Shown here piece after piece: positions 15,440-24,291 of a stretch of DNA of 34,012 bases; position 1 is the stretch's first letter; every line of letters begins with the position of its first letter. The stretch is from positions 1 through 34,012 of the forward strand of contig JANYIU010000126.1 of the NCBI GenBank assembly GCA_025361955.1, written 5' to 3'. The notes below the pieces were generated by a model that saw only the letters and a program-made list of their open reading frames with translations, was not told where the DNA came from and made no database searches. The DNA comes from Holophagaceae bacterium (lineage in GTDB: Bacteria > Acidobacteriota > Holophagae > Holophagales > Holophagaceae). The translations under genes and the position numbers were made by a program.

Positions 15440-18400
15440 CGCTAAGGTCGATCGCGGATTCTGCTGGGATACCCCGGCCCAGCCCGCATCCGCACTCCTG
15501 AATGCTCTCAAGAGCGGCCCGTTCAAAGCCGTCTCCGGCACCAAACTCACTGAGCTCATCGCCTCCCTGCGCCGCGAAACTGTGACCCGGCCCGTGATCT
15601 ACGTGGGCGCGGGCACTTGCGGCCTGGGCGCTGGCGCCGACAAGACCCTCGCACAGATCAAGGCCTTCTGCGCCTCCAAGCAGCTGGAAGTGGAAGTCAA
15701 TGAAGTGGGCTGCGTGGGCCTCTGCTCCGAAGAGCCGGTCGTGGACATTCAACTGCCCGGTCTGGCCCGGGTCTCCTTCGGCAATGTGACGGCCGACAAG
15801 GTCGATGGCTTGCTCGAGCAGGTCTTCGCCGGCAAGATCCCCAGTGACCTACTCCTGGGTCAGCACCGCAACGATCGCCACAAGATCTACGACAAGGTAG
15901 CCTACCTGGATCAGCACCCCTTCCTGGCTCTCCAGAAGCGCTGGGTGCTGGCTAATTCGGGCCTCATCGACTTCAACTCCATCGACGAATACATCGCCCG
16001 GAGCGGCTATTCGGCCCTCTTCAAACTCCTTCACAGCAAGACCCGCCAGGAGGTGGTCGACGAGCTGTTGGCGAGCGGCTTGCGGGGGCGTGGCGGTGGC
16101 GGTTTCCCCACGGGCAAGAAGTGGCAGATGGCCCTCAACACGCCGAGCGAGCAGAAGTACATGATCTGCAACGCTGACGAAGGTGATCCTGGTGCGTTCA
16201 TGGATCGCGCGGTCTGCGAATCCGATCCCCACCGGCTCCTGGAAGGCATGATCACCGGCTGCTACGCGATTGGTGCCACCAAGGCCTACATCTATATCCG
16301 GGCCGAGTATCCCCTGGCCATCCAGAATCTCAAGACGGCCATCGCCAAGGCCAAGGAATACGGCCTCCTGGGCCAGAACATCCTGGGCAGTGGCTTCAAC
16401 CTCGAGATCATCATCAAGATGGGTGCGGGTGCCTTCGTGTGTGGCGAGGAAACCGCCCTGATGCACAGCATCGAAGGCAAGCGTGGCATGCCGCGCCCCC
16501 GTCCTCCCTATCCCATTCAGTCCGGTCTCTTCGGCAAGCCCACGGTGATCAATAACGTGGAGACCTTCGCCAACGTCCAGACCATCATGCAAAACGGTGC
16601 GAAGGCATTCGCCGCTATGGGGACCGAAGGTTCCAAGGGCACCAAAGTGTTCGCCATGTCTGGCATGGTCCGCCGCACAGGCCTCGTGGAGGTTCCCATG
16701 GGCACCTCCATCCGCAGCGTCGTCTTCAGCGTGGGTGGCGGTATCCCCAACGGCAAGAAGTGCAAGGCCGTCCAGATCGGCGGCCCTTCGGGTGGCTGCA
16801 TCCCCGAGTCTCACCTGGAACTGGCCTGCGACTATGAAGAGTTGAAGAATTTCGGCGCCATCATGGGCTCCGGCGGCCTTGTGGTCCTTGACGAAAACAC
16901 CTGCATGGTGGATCTCGCCAAATTCTTCATGGAATTCATCCAGTCTGAGAGCTGCGGCAAGTGTATCCCGTGTCGTGAAGGCACGCGCAGAATGCTGGAG
17001 ATCCTCAAATCCATCACCCAGAATCGCAAGAGCGAGGAAGGCATTGATTCCCTCATTCGTATGAAGGGCGTGATGCTTCTCCAGGAACTGGGCGAAAGCA
17101 TCCGTCGCAGCTCGCTATGCGGCCTTGGCCAGACGGCTCCGAACCCGGTGCTGTCCACCCTGAAGTGGTTCCGGGAGGAATACGAAGCCCACATCTACGA
17201 TCGCCGCTGCCCGTCCGGGTCCTGCCGTGAGCTCGTGGGCGCCCCCTGCCAGTCCGCCTGCCCCGTGGGGACAGAAGTATGGCGCTACGTGGCCCACATC
17301 GGCCTGGGCGAATACGAGGAAGCCTATCGCGCGATCCGCTCCGCGAATCCGTTCCCCTCCGTCTGCTCCCGCGTTTGCAACCACCCTTGCGAGACCGTCT
17401 GCCGCTGCGGCACCACGGGCGGAGAGCCGATCGCCATCCGGCACCTCAAACGCTTCGTGGTGGATCGCGTCGAACCTGCCTCCTACAAGTACGGCATCCG
17501 GGTCCGTCCCAACGCGCCGCGTATCGCCGTCATCGGTGCCGGCCCCGCCGGTCTCACGGCCGCCCACAGCCTATCCATCCTGGGCTACAAGGTCACGGTG
17601 TTCGAGCAGGAAGCCAAGGCCGGTGGCATGCTGGTGTCCGCCATTCCTGAATACCGCCTCCCCCGCCCGACCCTTCAGAAAGAGATTGATTCGCTGCTCA
17701 ATGAGAATGTCGAGGTCAAATACAACCAGGCCCTGGGCAAGGACTTCACCGTCGCAAGCCTGAAGAAGGACGGCTACAGCGTCGTGTATGTCGCCATCGG
17801 TTCCCAGCGCAGCAAGAAGCTGGGCCTCCCTGGCGACGATGCTGAAGGAATTCTCCCCGGTATCGAGTTCCTCAAGGCCTACAATCTGCACGGCTTGGAA
17901 ATCGCTAAGGGCCGCGTTGGCATCATCGGTGGCGGCAACAGCGCCCTCGATGCCGCCCGGGTGGCCATCCGCCAGAAGAACGTGGATTCCGTGACGGTCT
18001 TCTACCGACGCACGCGCGGCGAGATGCCCGCCTACGCCGAAGAGATCGACGCGGCTCTGGAAGAGGGCATCAAAGTCGAGACCCTGGTGGCTCCTGTGGG
18101 CGTCAAGTCCCAGAACGGCAAGCTCACCGGCATCGAGTTCCAGCGCAACGAGCTGGGCGAGCGGGATGACAGCGGCCGTGCCAGGCCGGTACCCCTTCCG
18201 GGGAGCGAATTTGTCGCGGAAATGGACACCTTGGTGGTGGCCATCAGCGAGGAGCCGGAGACAGAAACCCTCAATGGCCTCAAGACCAGCCGCTGGGGTT
18301 CCCTGGTCATCAACCCGGAATCCTATATCACCAACGAAGCGGGTGTCTTTGGCGGCGGCGACGTCGTCACCGGCCCCAGCACGGTCATCGAGGCCATCGC

Positions 18401-18680
18401 CGCGGGCAAGAATGCCGCGATCATGATGGATCGTTTCATGACCGGCAAGCAACTCAAGAAACTCACCAAAGTGGTACTGCCCACGGTGTACGTCGCCCCG
18501 GTCAGTGCAGAGGATGAAGGCGAAAGCATTGGCCGCATTCACCCCGAACATCTCCCCGTGGAAGCACGCGTGAAGAACTTCAAGGAAGTGGATCTCTGCC
18601 CCTCCGAGAATCACGCGATGTGCGAAGCGCGGCGCTGCCTGCGCTGCGACATCGAATTCACCCAACCGGCTATGAATTGA
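15426..18680 (+). CDS. hydB: HydB (NuoF-like) subunit fused to a GltD/NfnB-like NAD(P)H oxidoreductase
   Basis: A 1084-residue fusion. Residues 55-135: thioredoxin-like ferredoxin domain (GTCGLGAG Cys65; GCVGLC Cys96, 100). Residues 150-590: NuoF core with GRGGGGFPTGKKW (221-233), NADEGDPGAF, GAGAFVCGEETAL and [4Fe-4S] ligands Cys510, 513, 516, 565. Where HydB1 has a two-cluster ferredoxin, this protein continues with a GltD-type module. It has a cysteine-rich Fer4_20-like region (PCQSACPVGTEV 607-618; CSRVCNHPCETVCRCG 647-662), an FAD loop GAGPAG (704-709), a nucleotide loop GGGNSA (835-840) followed by YRRTR (860-864, arginines typical of NADPH binding in this family), the second FAD motif GVFGGGDVVTGP, and a terminal CEARRCLRCD. 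This suggests a hydrogenase with an NADH-type and a separate NADPH-type flavin site. The AAGGAG ribosome site lies within hydC2. Confidence 0.93.
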   Translation: MPTLDAKVDRGFCWDTPAQPASALLNALKSGPFKAVSGTKLTELIASLRRETVTRPVIYVGAGTCGLGAGADKTLAQIKAFCASKQLEVEVNEVGCVGLCSEEPVVDIQLPGLARVSFGNVTADKVDGLLEQVFAGKIPSDLLLGQHRNDRHKIYDKVAYLDQHPFLALQKRWVLANSGLIDFNSIDEYIARSGYSALFKLLHSKTRQEVVDELLASGLRGRGGGGFPTGKKWQMALNTPSEQKYMICNADEGDPGAFMDRAVCESDPHRLLEGMITGCYAIGATKAYIYIRAEYPLAIQNLKTAIAKAKEYGLLGQNILGSGFNLEIIIKMGAGAFVCGEETALMHSIEGKRGMPRPRPPYPIQSGLFGKPTVINNVETFANVQTIMQNGAKAFAAMGTEGSKGTKVFAMSGMVRRTGLVEVPMGTSIRSVVFSVGGGIPNGKKCKAVQIGGPSGGCIPESHLELACDYEELKNFGAIMGSGGLVVLDENTCMVDLAKFFMEFIQSESCGKCIPCREGTRRMLEILKSITQNRKSEEGIDSLIRMKGVMLLQELGESIRRSSLCGLGQTAPNPVLSTLKWFREEYEAHIYDRRCPSGSCRELVGAPCQSACPVGTEVWRYVAHIGLGEYEEAYRAIRSANPFPSVCSRVCNHPCETVCRCGTTGGEPIAIRHLKRFVVDRVEPASYKYGIRVRPNAPRIAVIGAGPAGLTAAHSLSILGYKVTVFEQEAKAGGMLVSAIPEYRLPRPTLQKEIDSLLNENVEVKYNQALGKDFTVASLKKDGYSVVYVAIGSQRSKKLGLPGDDAEGILPGIEFLKAYNLHGLEIAKGRVGIIGGGNSALDAARVAIRQKNVDSVTVFYRRTRGEMPAYAEEIDAALEEGIKVETLVAPVGVKSQNGKLTGIEFQRNELGERDDSGRARPVPLPGSEFVAEMDTLVVAISEEPETETLNGLKTSRWGSLVINPESYITNEAGVFGGGDVVTGPSTVIEAIAAGKNAAIMMDRFMTGKQLKKLTKVVLPTVYVAPVSAEDEGESIGRIHPEHLPVEARVKNFKEVDLCPSENHAMCEARRCLRCDIEFTQPAMN

Positions 18681-18689
18681 GGTATCGCC

Positions 18690-20411
18690 ATGTTTGCCAT
18701 TGAAGCGAACGGCCAGAAAATTGAGGCCAAGAAGGGCGAAACGATCCTACAGACCCTCACGAGAGCCGGGATCAACGTGCCCACGATCTGCCATATGGAA
18801 GGGCTGCTGCCCTCCGGAACCTGCCGCATGTGCGTTGTCGAAGTTGAAGGCTTCGGCGGCCTGGTTCCCTCCTGCTCCCACCCCGTTGCCGAGGGCATGA
18901 AGATCCGGACGAATACGCCGGAAGTCATGCAAACCCGGAAGACGATCATCGACCTGCTTCTGAGCAACCATCCGGACGACTGCCTTTATTGCGCCCGGAA
19001 CGGCAACTGTGACTTGGCCAAGCTGGCCGCCGATAACGGCGTCCGGGATCGCACCTTCCACGGTGAACGCACCCATCGCCCCAAGGACATCTCCAGTCCC
19101 GCCATCATCCGGGACCCGGATAAGTGCATCCTCTGTGGCAAGTGCGTCCGCATGTGCGAGGAAATCCAGGGTGTCTCCGCCATCGATTTCGTCAATCGCG
19201 GGTCCAAAGCCTATGTCGGGACGGCCTTCAACGAGGGCCTGAACGTCTCCAGCTGCATCAGTTGCGGTCAGTGCATCCTGGTCTGTCCTACCGCCGCCCT
19301 CTCCGAACACAAGTACATTGACGAGGTGCTCCAGGCCCTGGCCGACCCCGAGATGATGGTAGTGGTCCAGCATGCCCCAGCGGTGTCCGTCTCGATCGCC
19401 GAGGAATTCGGTTTCAAGCCCGGCACCGACTTTGATGGCAAAATGGTTGCCGCCCTTCGCCGGGTGGGCTTCGATCGGGTCTTCGACACCTCGTTCGCCG
19501 CCGATCTCACCATTATGGAAGAGGGTTCGGAACTGGTGCATCGCGTCCAGAACAACGGCCCGCTGCCTATGTTCACCAGTTGCTCGCCGGGCTGGGTCAA
19601 GTTCGTCGAGCAGTTCTACCCTGAATTCCTGCCCAACGTGTCCACCTGCAAGAGCCCTCAGCAAATGATGGGTGCGGTCATCAAGTCCTTCTTCGCTGAG
19701 AAGGAGAACCTCGATCCCAAGAAGATCGTGAGCGTCTCCATCATGCCTTGCACGGCCAAGAAGTTCGAATGCGGACGCCCTGAAATGGGCCGTGATTTCG
19801 TGCCGGATGTGGACTTCGTGCTGACCACCCGCGAGCTGGCCGAACTGTTCCGGATCACAGGCGTGAATCCCGCGGCCATCGAGCCCGAGCCTCCCGATAA
19901 TCCCTTTGGTGAGCGTTCCAGCGCGGGCAAGCTGTTCGGAGCTTCTGGAGGAGTGATGGAAGCCGCCATCCGCAGCGCCTACTTCCTGCTCACGGGCGAG
20001 GAGTTGAAAGAATACAAGATTCAGGATCTGCGCGGAATGAAAGGCTCCAAAGAACTGCGCGTCAAGATTGGTGATCTTGAAGTGGGCGCCGCCGTGGTCT
20101 CCAGTCTCGGCCAAGCGCGGAAGCTGATGGATGAGATCAAGGCCGGACGCAGCGACATCCACTTCATCGAAGTCATGACCTGCCCCGGCGGTTGCATCAA
20201 CGGTGGCGGTCAGCCCATTGGCGCTGATCAGGAAGCGATCAAGGCGCGCATGAACGCGCTCTACCAGATCGACCGTGACGATCGTCTGCGGGTCAGCCAC
20301 AAGAACGAATGGGTGCAGCGACTGTATACTGAATTCCTAGGCAAGCCGCTGGGTCATAAGAGCCACGAGCTGCTCCATACTCACTACGAAAAGCGCGAAG
20401 TTCTGCTGTGA
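18690..20411 (+). CDS. hydA: [FeFe]-hydrogenase catalytic subunit (HydA/HndD type), copy 2
   Basis: A 573-residue protein of the same plan as copy 1. [2Fe-2S] ligands are Cys34, 45, 48, 62. The His-ligated cluster is HPDDCLYCARNGNC (His94, Cys98, 101, 107). Two [4Fe-4S] motifs are CILCGKCVRMC and CISCGQCILVCP. H-cluster signatures are TSCSPGW (Cys298), MPCTAKKFE (Cys354) and MTCPGGCINGGGQP (Cys498, 502). The C-terminal small-subunit segment is complete (RVSHKNEWVQRLYTEFLGKP). All ligands are intact, so it should be catalytic. The ATG follows hydB2 by 9 bp with a GAGGT ribosome site. It is followed after 19 bp by a receiver gene, so the signalling genes are probably in the same operon. Maturases (HydE, F, G) would be needed from elsewhere. 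Confidence 0.96.
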   Translation: MFAIEANGQKIEAKKGETILQTLTRAGINVPTICHMEGLLPSGTCRMCVVEVEGFGGLVPSCSHPVAEGMKIRTNTPEVMQTRKTIIDLLLSNHPDDCLYCARNGNCDLAKLAADNGVRDRTFHGERTHRPKDISSPAIIRDPDKCILCGKCVRMCEEIQGVSAIDFVNRGSKAYVGTAFNEGLNVSSCISCGQCILVCPTAALSEHKYIDEVLQALADPEMMVVVQHAPAVSVSIAEEFGFKPGTDFDGKMVAALRRVGFDRVFDTSFAADLTIMEEGSELVHRVQNNGPLPMFTSCSPGWVKFVEQFYPEFLPNVSTCKSPQQMMGAVIKSFFAEKENLDPKKIVSVSIMPCTAKKFECGRPEMGRDFVPDVDFVLTTRELAELFRITGVNPAAIEPEPPDNPFGERSSAGKLFGASGGVMEAAIRSAYFLLTGEELKEYKIQDLRGMKGSKELRVKIGDLEVGAAVVSSLGQARKLMDEIKAGRSDIHFIEVMTCPGGCINGGGQPIGADQEAIKARMNALYQIDRDDRLRVSHKNEWVQRLYTEFLGKPLGHKSHELLHTHYEKREVLL

Positions 20412-20430
20412 TGACTATCGAGGCGATGCC

Positions 20431-20820
20431 ATGACATTGACAAAGAAGATTCTTGTTGTAGATGACGACATCGATCAGCTGGATCATGTCGCCATGATCC
20501 TGAAAGCGGAAGGCTACGACGTGATCAGGGCTCAGGGACAGAAGGAGGGCGAGGATGCCATCCTCACCACGATTCCCGATCTGGCCATCCTTGATCTCAT
20601 GATGGAGAACATGGACTCCGGTTTCGTGCTCTGCAATCAGATCAAGCGCCTGTATCCCGAAACCCCGGTGATCCTGCTGACAGCTGTCAAATCCGCGACC
20701 GGCTTGGATTTCTCACCCAAGTCCAGCGGCGCGGCAAGCTGGATCAAGGCCGATGTGCTACTCGATAAGCCGGTCCGGCCCGAGCAGCTCCGGAATGAAG
20801 TCAAGCGCCTCATGGCGTGA
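20431..20820 (+). CDS. Single-domain response regulator (CheY-like receiver)
   Basis: A 129-residue stand-alone receiver: acidic pair Asp11/Asp12 (VVDDD), phospho-acceptor Asp55 (LAILDLMMEN), Thr84 (LLTA) and Lys113 (LDKP). All catalytic positions are present and there is no output domain. An unusual short insertion (KSATGLDFSPKSSGAASWIKAD) lies between the Thr and Lys strands. It sits between hydA2 and the hydrogenase-like sensor kinase, so the kinase is a natural phosphodonor. The output must be a protein interaction. A role in relaying a redox or H2 signal is inferred from context. Confidence 0.9.
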   Translation: MTLTKKILVVDDDIDQLDHVAMILKAEGYDVIRAQGQKEGEDAILTTIPDLAILDLMMENMDSGFVLCNQIKRLYPETPVILLTAVKSATGLDFSPKSSGAASWIKADVLLDKPVRPEQLRNEVKRLMA

Positions 20821-20826
20821 ACTGTC

Positions 20827-20860
20827 GCCGGGGAAGCCACATCCGTGTGGCTGCCCCGGC
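20827..20860 (+). other. Hairpin between receiver and sensor-kinase genes
   Basis: GCCGGGGAAGCCACA, a TCCG loop and TGTGGCTGCCCCGGC form a 15-bp stem with one A-G mismatch. It lies 6 nt after the receiver stop and 13 nt before the sensor-kinase ATG. No T run follows, so it may be an attenuator or an mRNA end-protecting element that lowers kinase expression relative to the upstream subunits. Confidence 0.5.
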
Positions 20861-20873
20861 GGAGAGGACCTTG

Positions 20874-22928
20874 ATGAGCGAATGTGGGGAAACCCGGCCA
20901 GAAAAGGCACTGGAATCTCTTTGCTTCGTCAAAGAGGTCAAGAACCGCTGTCGGATTTGCTACACCTGTGTGCGCGAGTGCCCCGCCAAGGCGATCAGTA
21001 TCTCCAAGAGCCAGGCCATCGTCGTTCCCGAGCGCTGCATTGGGTGCGGTAACTGTCTCAAGGTCTGCAGTCAGCAGGCCAAGAAGATGGTTTCCTCGAT
21101 CGAAGAGGTGGAAGCCCTGCTCAAGAGTGGGGCTTCCGTCGCTGCCTGCCTTGCTCCCAGCTTCCCGGTGGAGTTCCAGGCCGAGTTTGATTTCAGGGTG
21201 CTGGTCGGCATGACCCGTGCCTTGGGTTTCGATTTCGTCACTGAGGTGGCCTTCGGGGCCGATCTGGTGGCGGATCGTTATCGTGAAGCCCTGATGTACA
21301 ATAAGGGACGCCAATACATCGCCACCACGTGCCCTGCCATCGTGGGTTTCGTGGAACGCTACCATCCCGATCTCGTGCCCTTCCTCTCTCCCATCGTATC
21401 CCCGATGGTCGCCATGGCCCGAGTCCTGCGCTCGCTGCACGGCCCCGAATTGAAAATCGTGTTTGTGGGTCCCTGCGTCGCGAAGAAAGCCGAGGCCATG
21501 GACCCCGACGTCATCGGCGGACCGGACGCGGTGCTGACCTTCCCGGAATTGCGCGAGATCTTCCAGCATGCGGGGATCACCTCAAACGTTGCGGATCCCT
21601 GTGATTTCGATCCTCCCCAGCCCCGGCGTGGTTCGCTGTTCCCCATCAGTCATGGCATGCTGCAGGCCGCCGAGATCCACGAAGATCTGCTGACCAACGA
21701 TGTGGTGGCCACGGATGGACTTCACAACTTCATGAATGCCCTGAACGAGTTCGCGGCGGGCGGGATGGAGGCGAATCTGGTCGAACTGCTCTCTTGCAAT
21801 GGCTGCATCGCTGGACCGGGTCTGAGCAGCAAGGAGAACCTCTTCCAACGTCGCGCCCGGGTCAGCCACTACGCCAGCTACCGCGAACGCACCCAGGACC
21901 AGGAGCAATGGCAGAGGTCCATCGATCATTTCGCCAACCTGGATCTGACACGATCCTACCGATCCCTGGACCAGCGGATCACGGACATCGACGAGCATGA
22001 AATCGCCGGGATCATGAAGCGGATGGGCAAGCAGTCGGATGAGGACGAACTCAACTGTGGAGCCTGTGGCTATCATTCCTGCCGCGAGCACGCCATCGCC
22101 ATCCACAAGGGACTGGCCGAGAGCGAGATGTGCCTGCCCTATGTCATCAATGAGCATCTCAAGACCATCGTTCAACTTTCCGACCTGAATGATCGCCTCG
22201 CGACGACCCAGGAGACCTTGATGCACTCTGAGCGTCTGGCTAGCATGGGTCAGCTGGCGGCCGGTGTTGCCCACGAGATCAACAATCCTCTCGGCGTGGT
22301 GATCATGTACACCAATCTCCTGCTGGAGGAGTGCAGCAAGGATACGGAATTCCAGGGCGATCTCCAGATGATCGCGGAGCAGGCGAACCGCTGCAAACGG
22401 ATCGTCGCGGGTCTGCTGGACTTTGCTCGGCAGAACAAGGTGGCCCATCAGCCGGTCGACATCCGCGAGCTGGTGTCAGCAACCCTGTCGAACCTTCCGC
22501 AGCCAGAGAATGTGGAGCTGGAGATCAGCCACGAGGAAATCGATCCCATCGCGGAAGTGGACCGGGACCAGCTGATTCAAGTGCTTCTCAATCTTGTGGT
22601 GAATGCCTATGACGCCATGCCTGATGGCGGCAAGCTCTGCGTGCGCACCAAGGGAGATGACTCCTGGATCACCTTCGAGATCCAGGACACGGGCATGGGC
22701 ATTCCCCGCGAGAACCTGAAGAAGCTTTTCGAGCCCTTCTTCACCACCAAGTTGATGGGGAAGGGGACCGGGTTGGGTCTCCCCGTGGTCTACGGAATCG
22801 TCAAGCTGCACCGGGGTGACATTTCGGTGGAATCCAACGCGGATCCAAGTCTCGGCCCGACGGGAAGTACCTTCCGGGTCAAACTGCCTCGCGAGGCGCG
22901 GACCCATTCCGGAAAGGGCGTGCTGTGA
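20874..22928 (+). CDS. Sensor histidine kinase with [FeFe]-hydrogenase-like domain (HydS/HsfB-like)
   Basis: A 684-residue protein starting at MSECGE (GGAGAGG ribosome site); the longer reading from 20817 would include the hairpin. Two [4Fe-4S] ferredoxin motifs come first ([11 protein letters not shown] 26-36; [11 protein letters not shown] 55-65). Then comes a domain like the hydrogenase H-cluster domain, with altered signatures: TTCPAIVGF (Cys153) for TSCxPx[10 protein letters not shown] (Cys201) for MPCxxKxxE, and [10 protein letters not shown] (Cys308, 311) for the third. A PF04060-like Fe-S motif follows (CGACGYHSC, Cys395-403, with Cys420). The C-terminus is a histidine kinase: HEINNPLG (His467), N-box [16 protein letters not shown] and GKGTGLGL. 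It has no membrane segment, so it is cytoplasmic. It fits the sensory hydrogenase group proposed to report H2 or redox state. The ligand sensed here is inferred. Confidence 0.88.
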   Translation: MSECGETRPEKALESLCFVKEVKNRCRICYTCVRECPAKAISISKSQAIVVPERCIGCGNCLKVCSQQAKKMVSSIEEVEALLKSGASVAACLAPSFPVEFQAEFDFRVLVGMTRALGFDFVTEVAFGADLVADRYREALMYNKGRQYIATTCPAIVGFVERYHPDLVPFLSPIVSPMVAMARVLRSLHGPELKIVFVGPCVAKKAEAMDPDVIGGPDAVLTFPELREIFQHAGITSNVADPCDFDPPQPRRGSLFPISHGMLQAAEIHEDLLTNDVVATDGLHNFMNALNEFAAGGMEANLVELLSCNGCIAGPGLSSKENLFQRRARVSHYASYRERTQDQEQWQRSIDHFANLDLTRSYRSLDQRITDIDEHEIAGIMKRMGKQSDEDELNCGACGYHSCREHAIAIHKGLAESEMCLPYVINEHLKTIVQLSDLNDRLATTQETLMHSERLASMGQLAAGVAHEINNPLGVVIMYTNLLLEECSKDTEFQGDLQMIAEQANRCKRIVAGLLDFARQNKVAHQPVDIRELVSATLSNLPQPENVELEISHEEIDPIAEVDRDQLIQVLLNLVVNAYDAMPDGGKLCVRTKGDDSWITFEIQDTGMGIPRENLKKLFEPFFTTKLMGKGTGLGLPVVYGIVKLHRGDISVESNADPSLGPTGSTFRVKLPREARTHSGKGVL

Positions 22929-24094
22929 GCGAGACCTTACATCTCCTGGTGGTGGACGACGAGATCGGCATGCGTCTGTCCGTGGAACGGGCTCTCCGTC
23001 ACTATTCAACGCACGCGCCTGATCTTCAGCATGAAGTGAACTTCCGGATCAGTCAGGCTGAAACCGGCGAAGCCGCGCTGGCACTGATCGATTCAGATAC
23101 GCCCGACATTATTCTGTTGGACTACAAGCTCCCGGGGATCTCAGGTCTGGAGGTCCTGCTGGCCCTGAAAGAGCGAAAACTGGACATTCTCGTGGTGATG
23201 ATCACGGCTTATGCCTCCCTGGAGACTGCGGTTCAAGCCACCAAGAGCGGAGCTTTTGACTTTCTGGCGAAGCCCTTCACGCCCGAAGAACTCCGGGCCA
23301 CGGTCCACAAGACCACCAAGCACTGCATGGTGCAGCGCCAAGCCGCGAAGCTTGCCGGAGAGCGACGCCAGATCCGCTTTGAATTCCTGTCGGTCCTCGC
23401 CCACGAACTGAAATCCCCTCTGGCGGCGGTAGAAGGAAACATGTTCATCCTTCGGGACCACTTGGCCGGGGATGCGATCCAGGCTTACGACCACCTGGTG
23501 AATCGTTCCATCATCCGGTTGGAGGGGATGAAGAAACTGATCTTTGATCTGCTCGATCTGACCCGCATCGAGTCAGGGCAGAAAAAGCGATCCCTCATGG
23601 ATATCGATGTATGCGCCATCGCCCGTCAATCCATCGAGACTCATGGGGTCCTCGCGCTGGATAAGCAGGTTTCCATCTCCTTCGAAGGTCCTGAATCCCT
23701 CGTCTTTAAGGCAGATGCCGGAGAGCTTGAGATCATCTTCAATAACCTGATCTCGAATGCGGTGAAGTACAACCAGGATGGAGGAACGGTGGTCGTGTCC
23801 GTTCGGGAGCTCGGTGCCACCGTGTCCATCGCCGTCAGGGATTCCGGGATCGGAATGACCAAGGAAGAAGTCTCCAAGTTGTTTGGCGAGTTCATCCGCA
23901 TCAAGAACCAGAAAACGATGAATATTTTAGGCAGCGGCTTGGGGCTCTCCATCCTCAAGCGGTTGTCGCACCTTTACGGTGGCCAAGTCAGTGTGGAGAG
24001 CGAACCCGATCAGGGAAGTACCTTTACGGTAACATTGCAAAAAGATGCCGTGGCTGCCTCCGCAGGCAGTGAATCCATCCCTATCACAGTCTAG
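22925..24094 (+). CDS. Receiver-histidine kinase hybrid
   Basis: A 389-residue protein with a GTG start overlapping the sensor-kinase stop (GTGA). Residues 1-130 form a receiver with Asp11/Asp12, Asp66 (LLDYKLP), Thr94 (MITA) and Lys116 (AKPF). The rest is a histidine kinase: LAHELKSPL (His160), N-box FNNLISNAVKYN, DSGIGM and GSGLGL. There is no membrane or PAS domain. The order receiver-then-kinase suggests that phosphorylation by the upstream hydrogenase-like kinase tunes this kinase, making a relay. No DNA-binding domain is encoded in the operon, so the final target is unknown. It is the last gene of the operon. The 197 bp after it, before convergent mutS2, show no gene and no clear terminator. 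Confidence 0.9.
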   Translation: MSETLHLLVVDDEIGMRLSVERALRHYSTHAPDLQHEVNFRISQAETGEAALALIDSDTPDIILLDYKLPGISGLEVLLALKERKLDILVVMITAYASLETAVQATKSGAFDFLAKPFTPEELRATVHKTTKHCMVQRQAAKLAGERRQIRFEFLSVLAHELKSPLAAVEGNMFILRDHLAGDAIQAYDHLVNRSIIRLEGMKKLIFDLLDLTRIESGQKKRSLMDIDVCAIARQSIETHGVLALDKQVSISFEGPESLVFKADAGELEIIFNNLISNAVKYNQDGGTVVVSVRELGATVSIAVRDSGIGMTKEEVSKLFGEFIRIKNQKTMNILGSGLGLSILKRLSHLYGGQVSVESEPDQGSTFTVTLQKDAVAASAGSESIPITV

Positions 24095-24291
24095 ATTCAT
24101 TTCCAGGCCACCGTGGAATGTCCGTGCGTTTCGCGAAGCTGTCCTAGTCAGTCGCCAGGGATCAGTTCTCTCCCTTGGTACAGGCCTTGGCGCTGCTTGT
24201 GGGGCTGCCCGTCCGCCTGAGCGATGGGGATGATGGATCGCTGCTGGTGTCGAGACTTGTGCTGCATCTCTGTGTAAGCGTTTGGTTCGAT

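Noticed and set aside
17571-20300. Two long minus-strand frames (364 and 517 codons) opposite hydB2 and hydA2
   Set aside because: Same explanation: low-complexity shadow translations opposite intact conserved coding sequence.
24095-24291. Short frames on both strands between the receiver-kinase gene and mutS2
   Set aside because: No ribosome site, no recognisable sequence and mutual overlap. I see no gene or clear terminator here.
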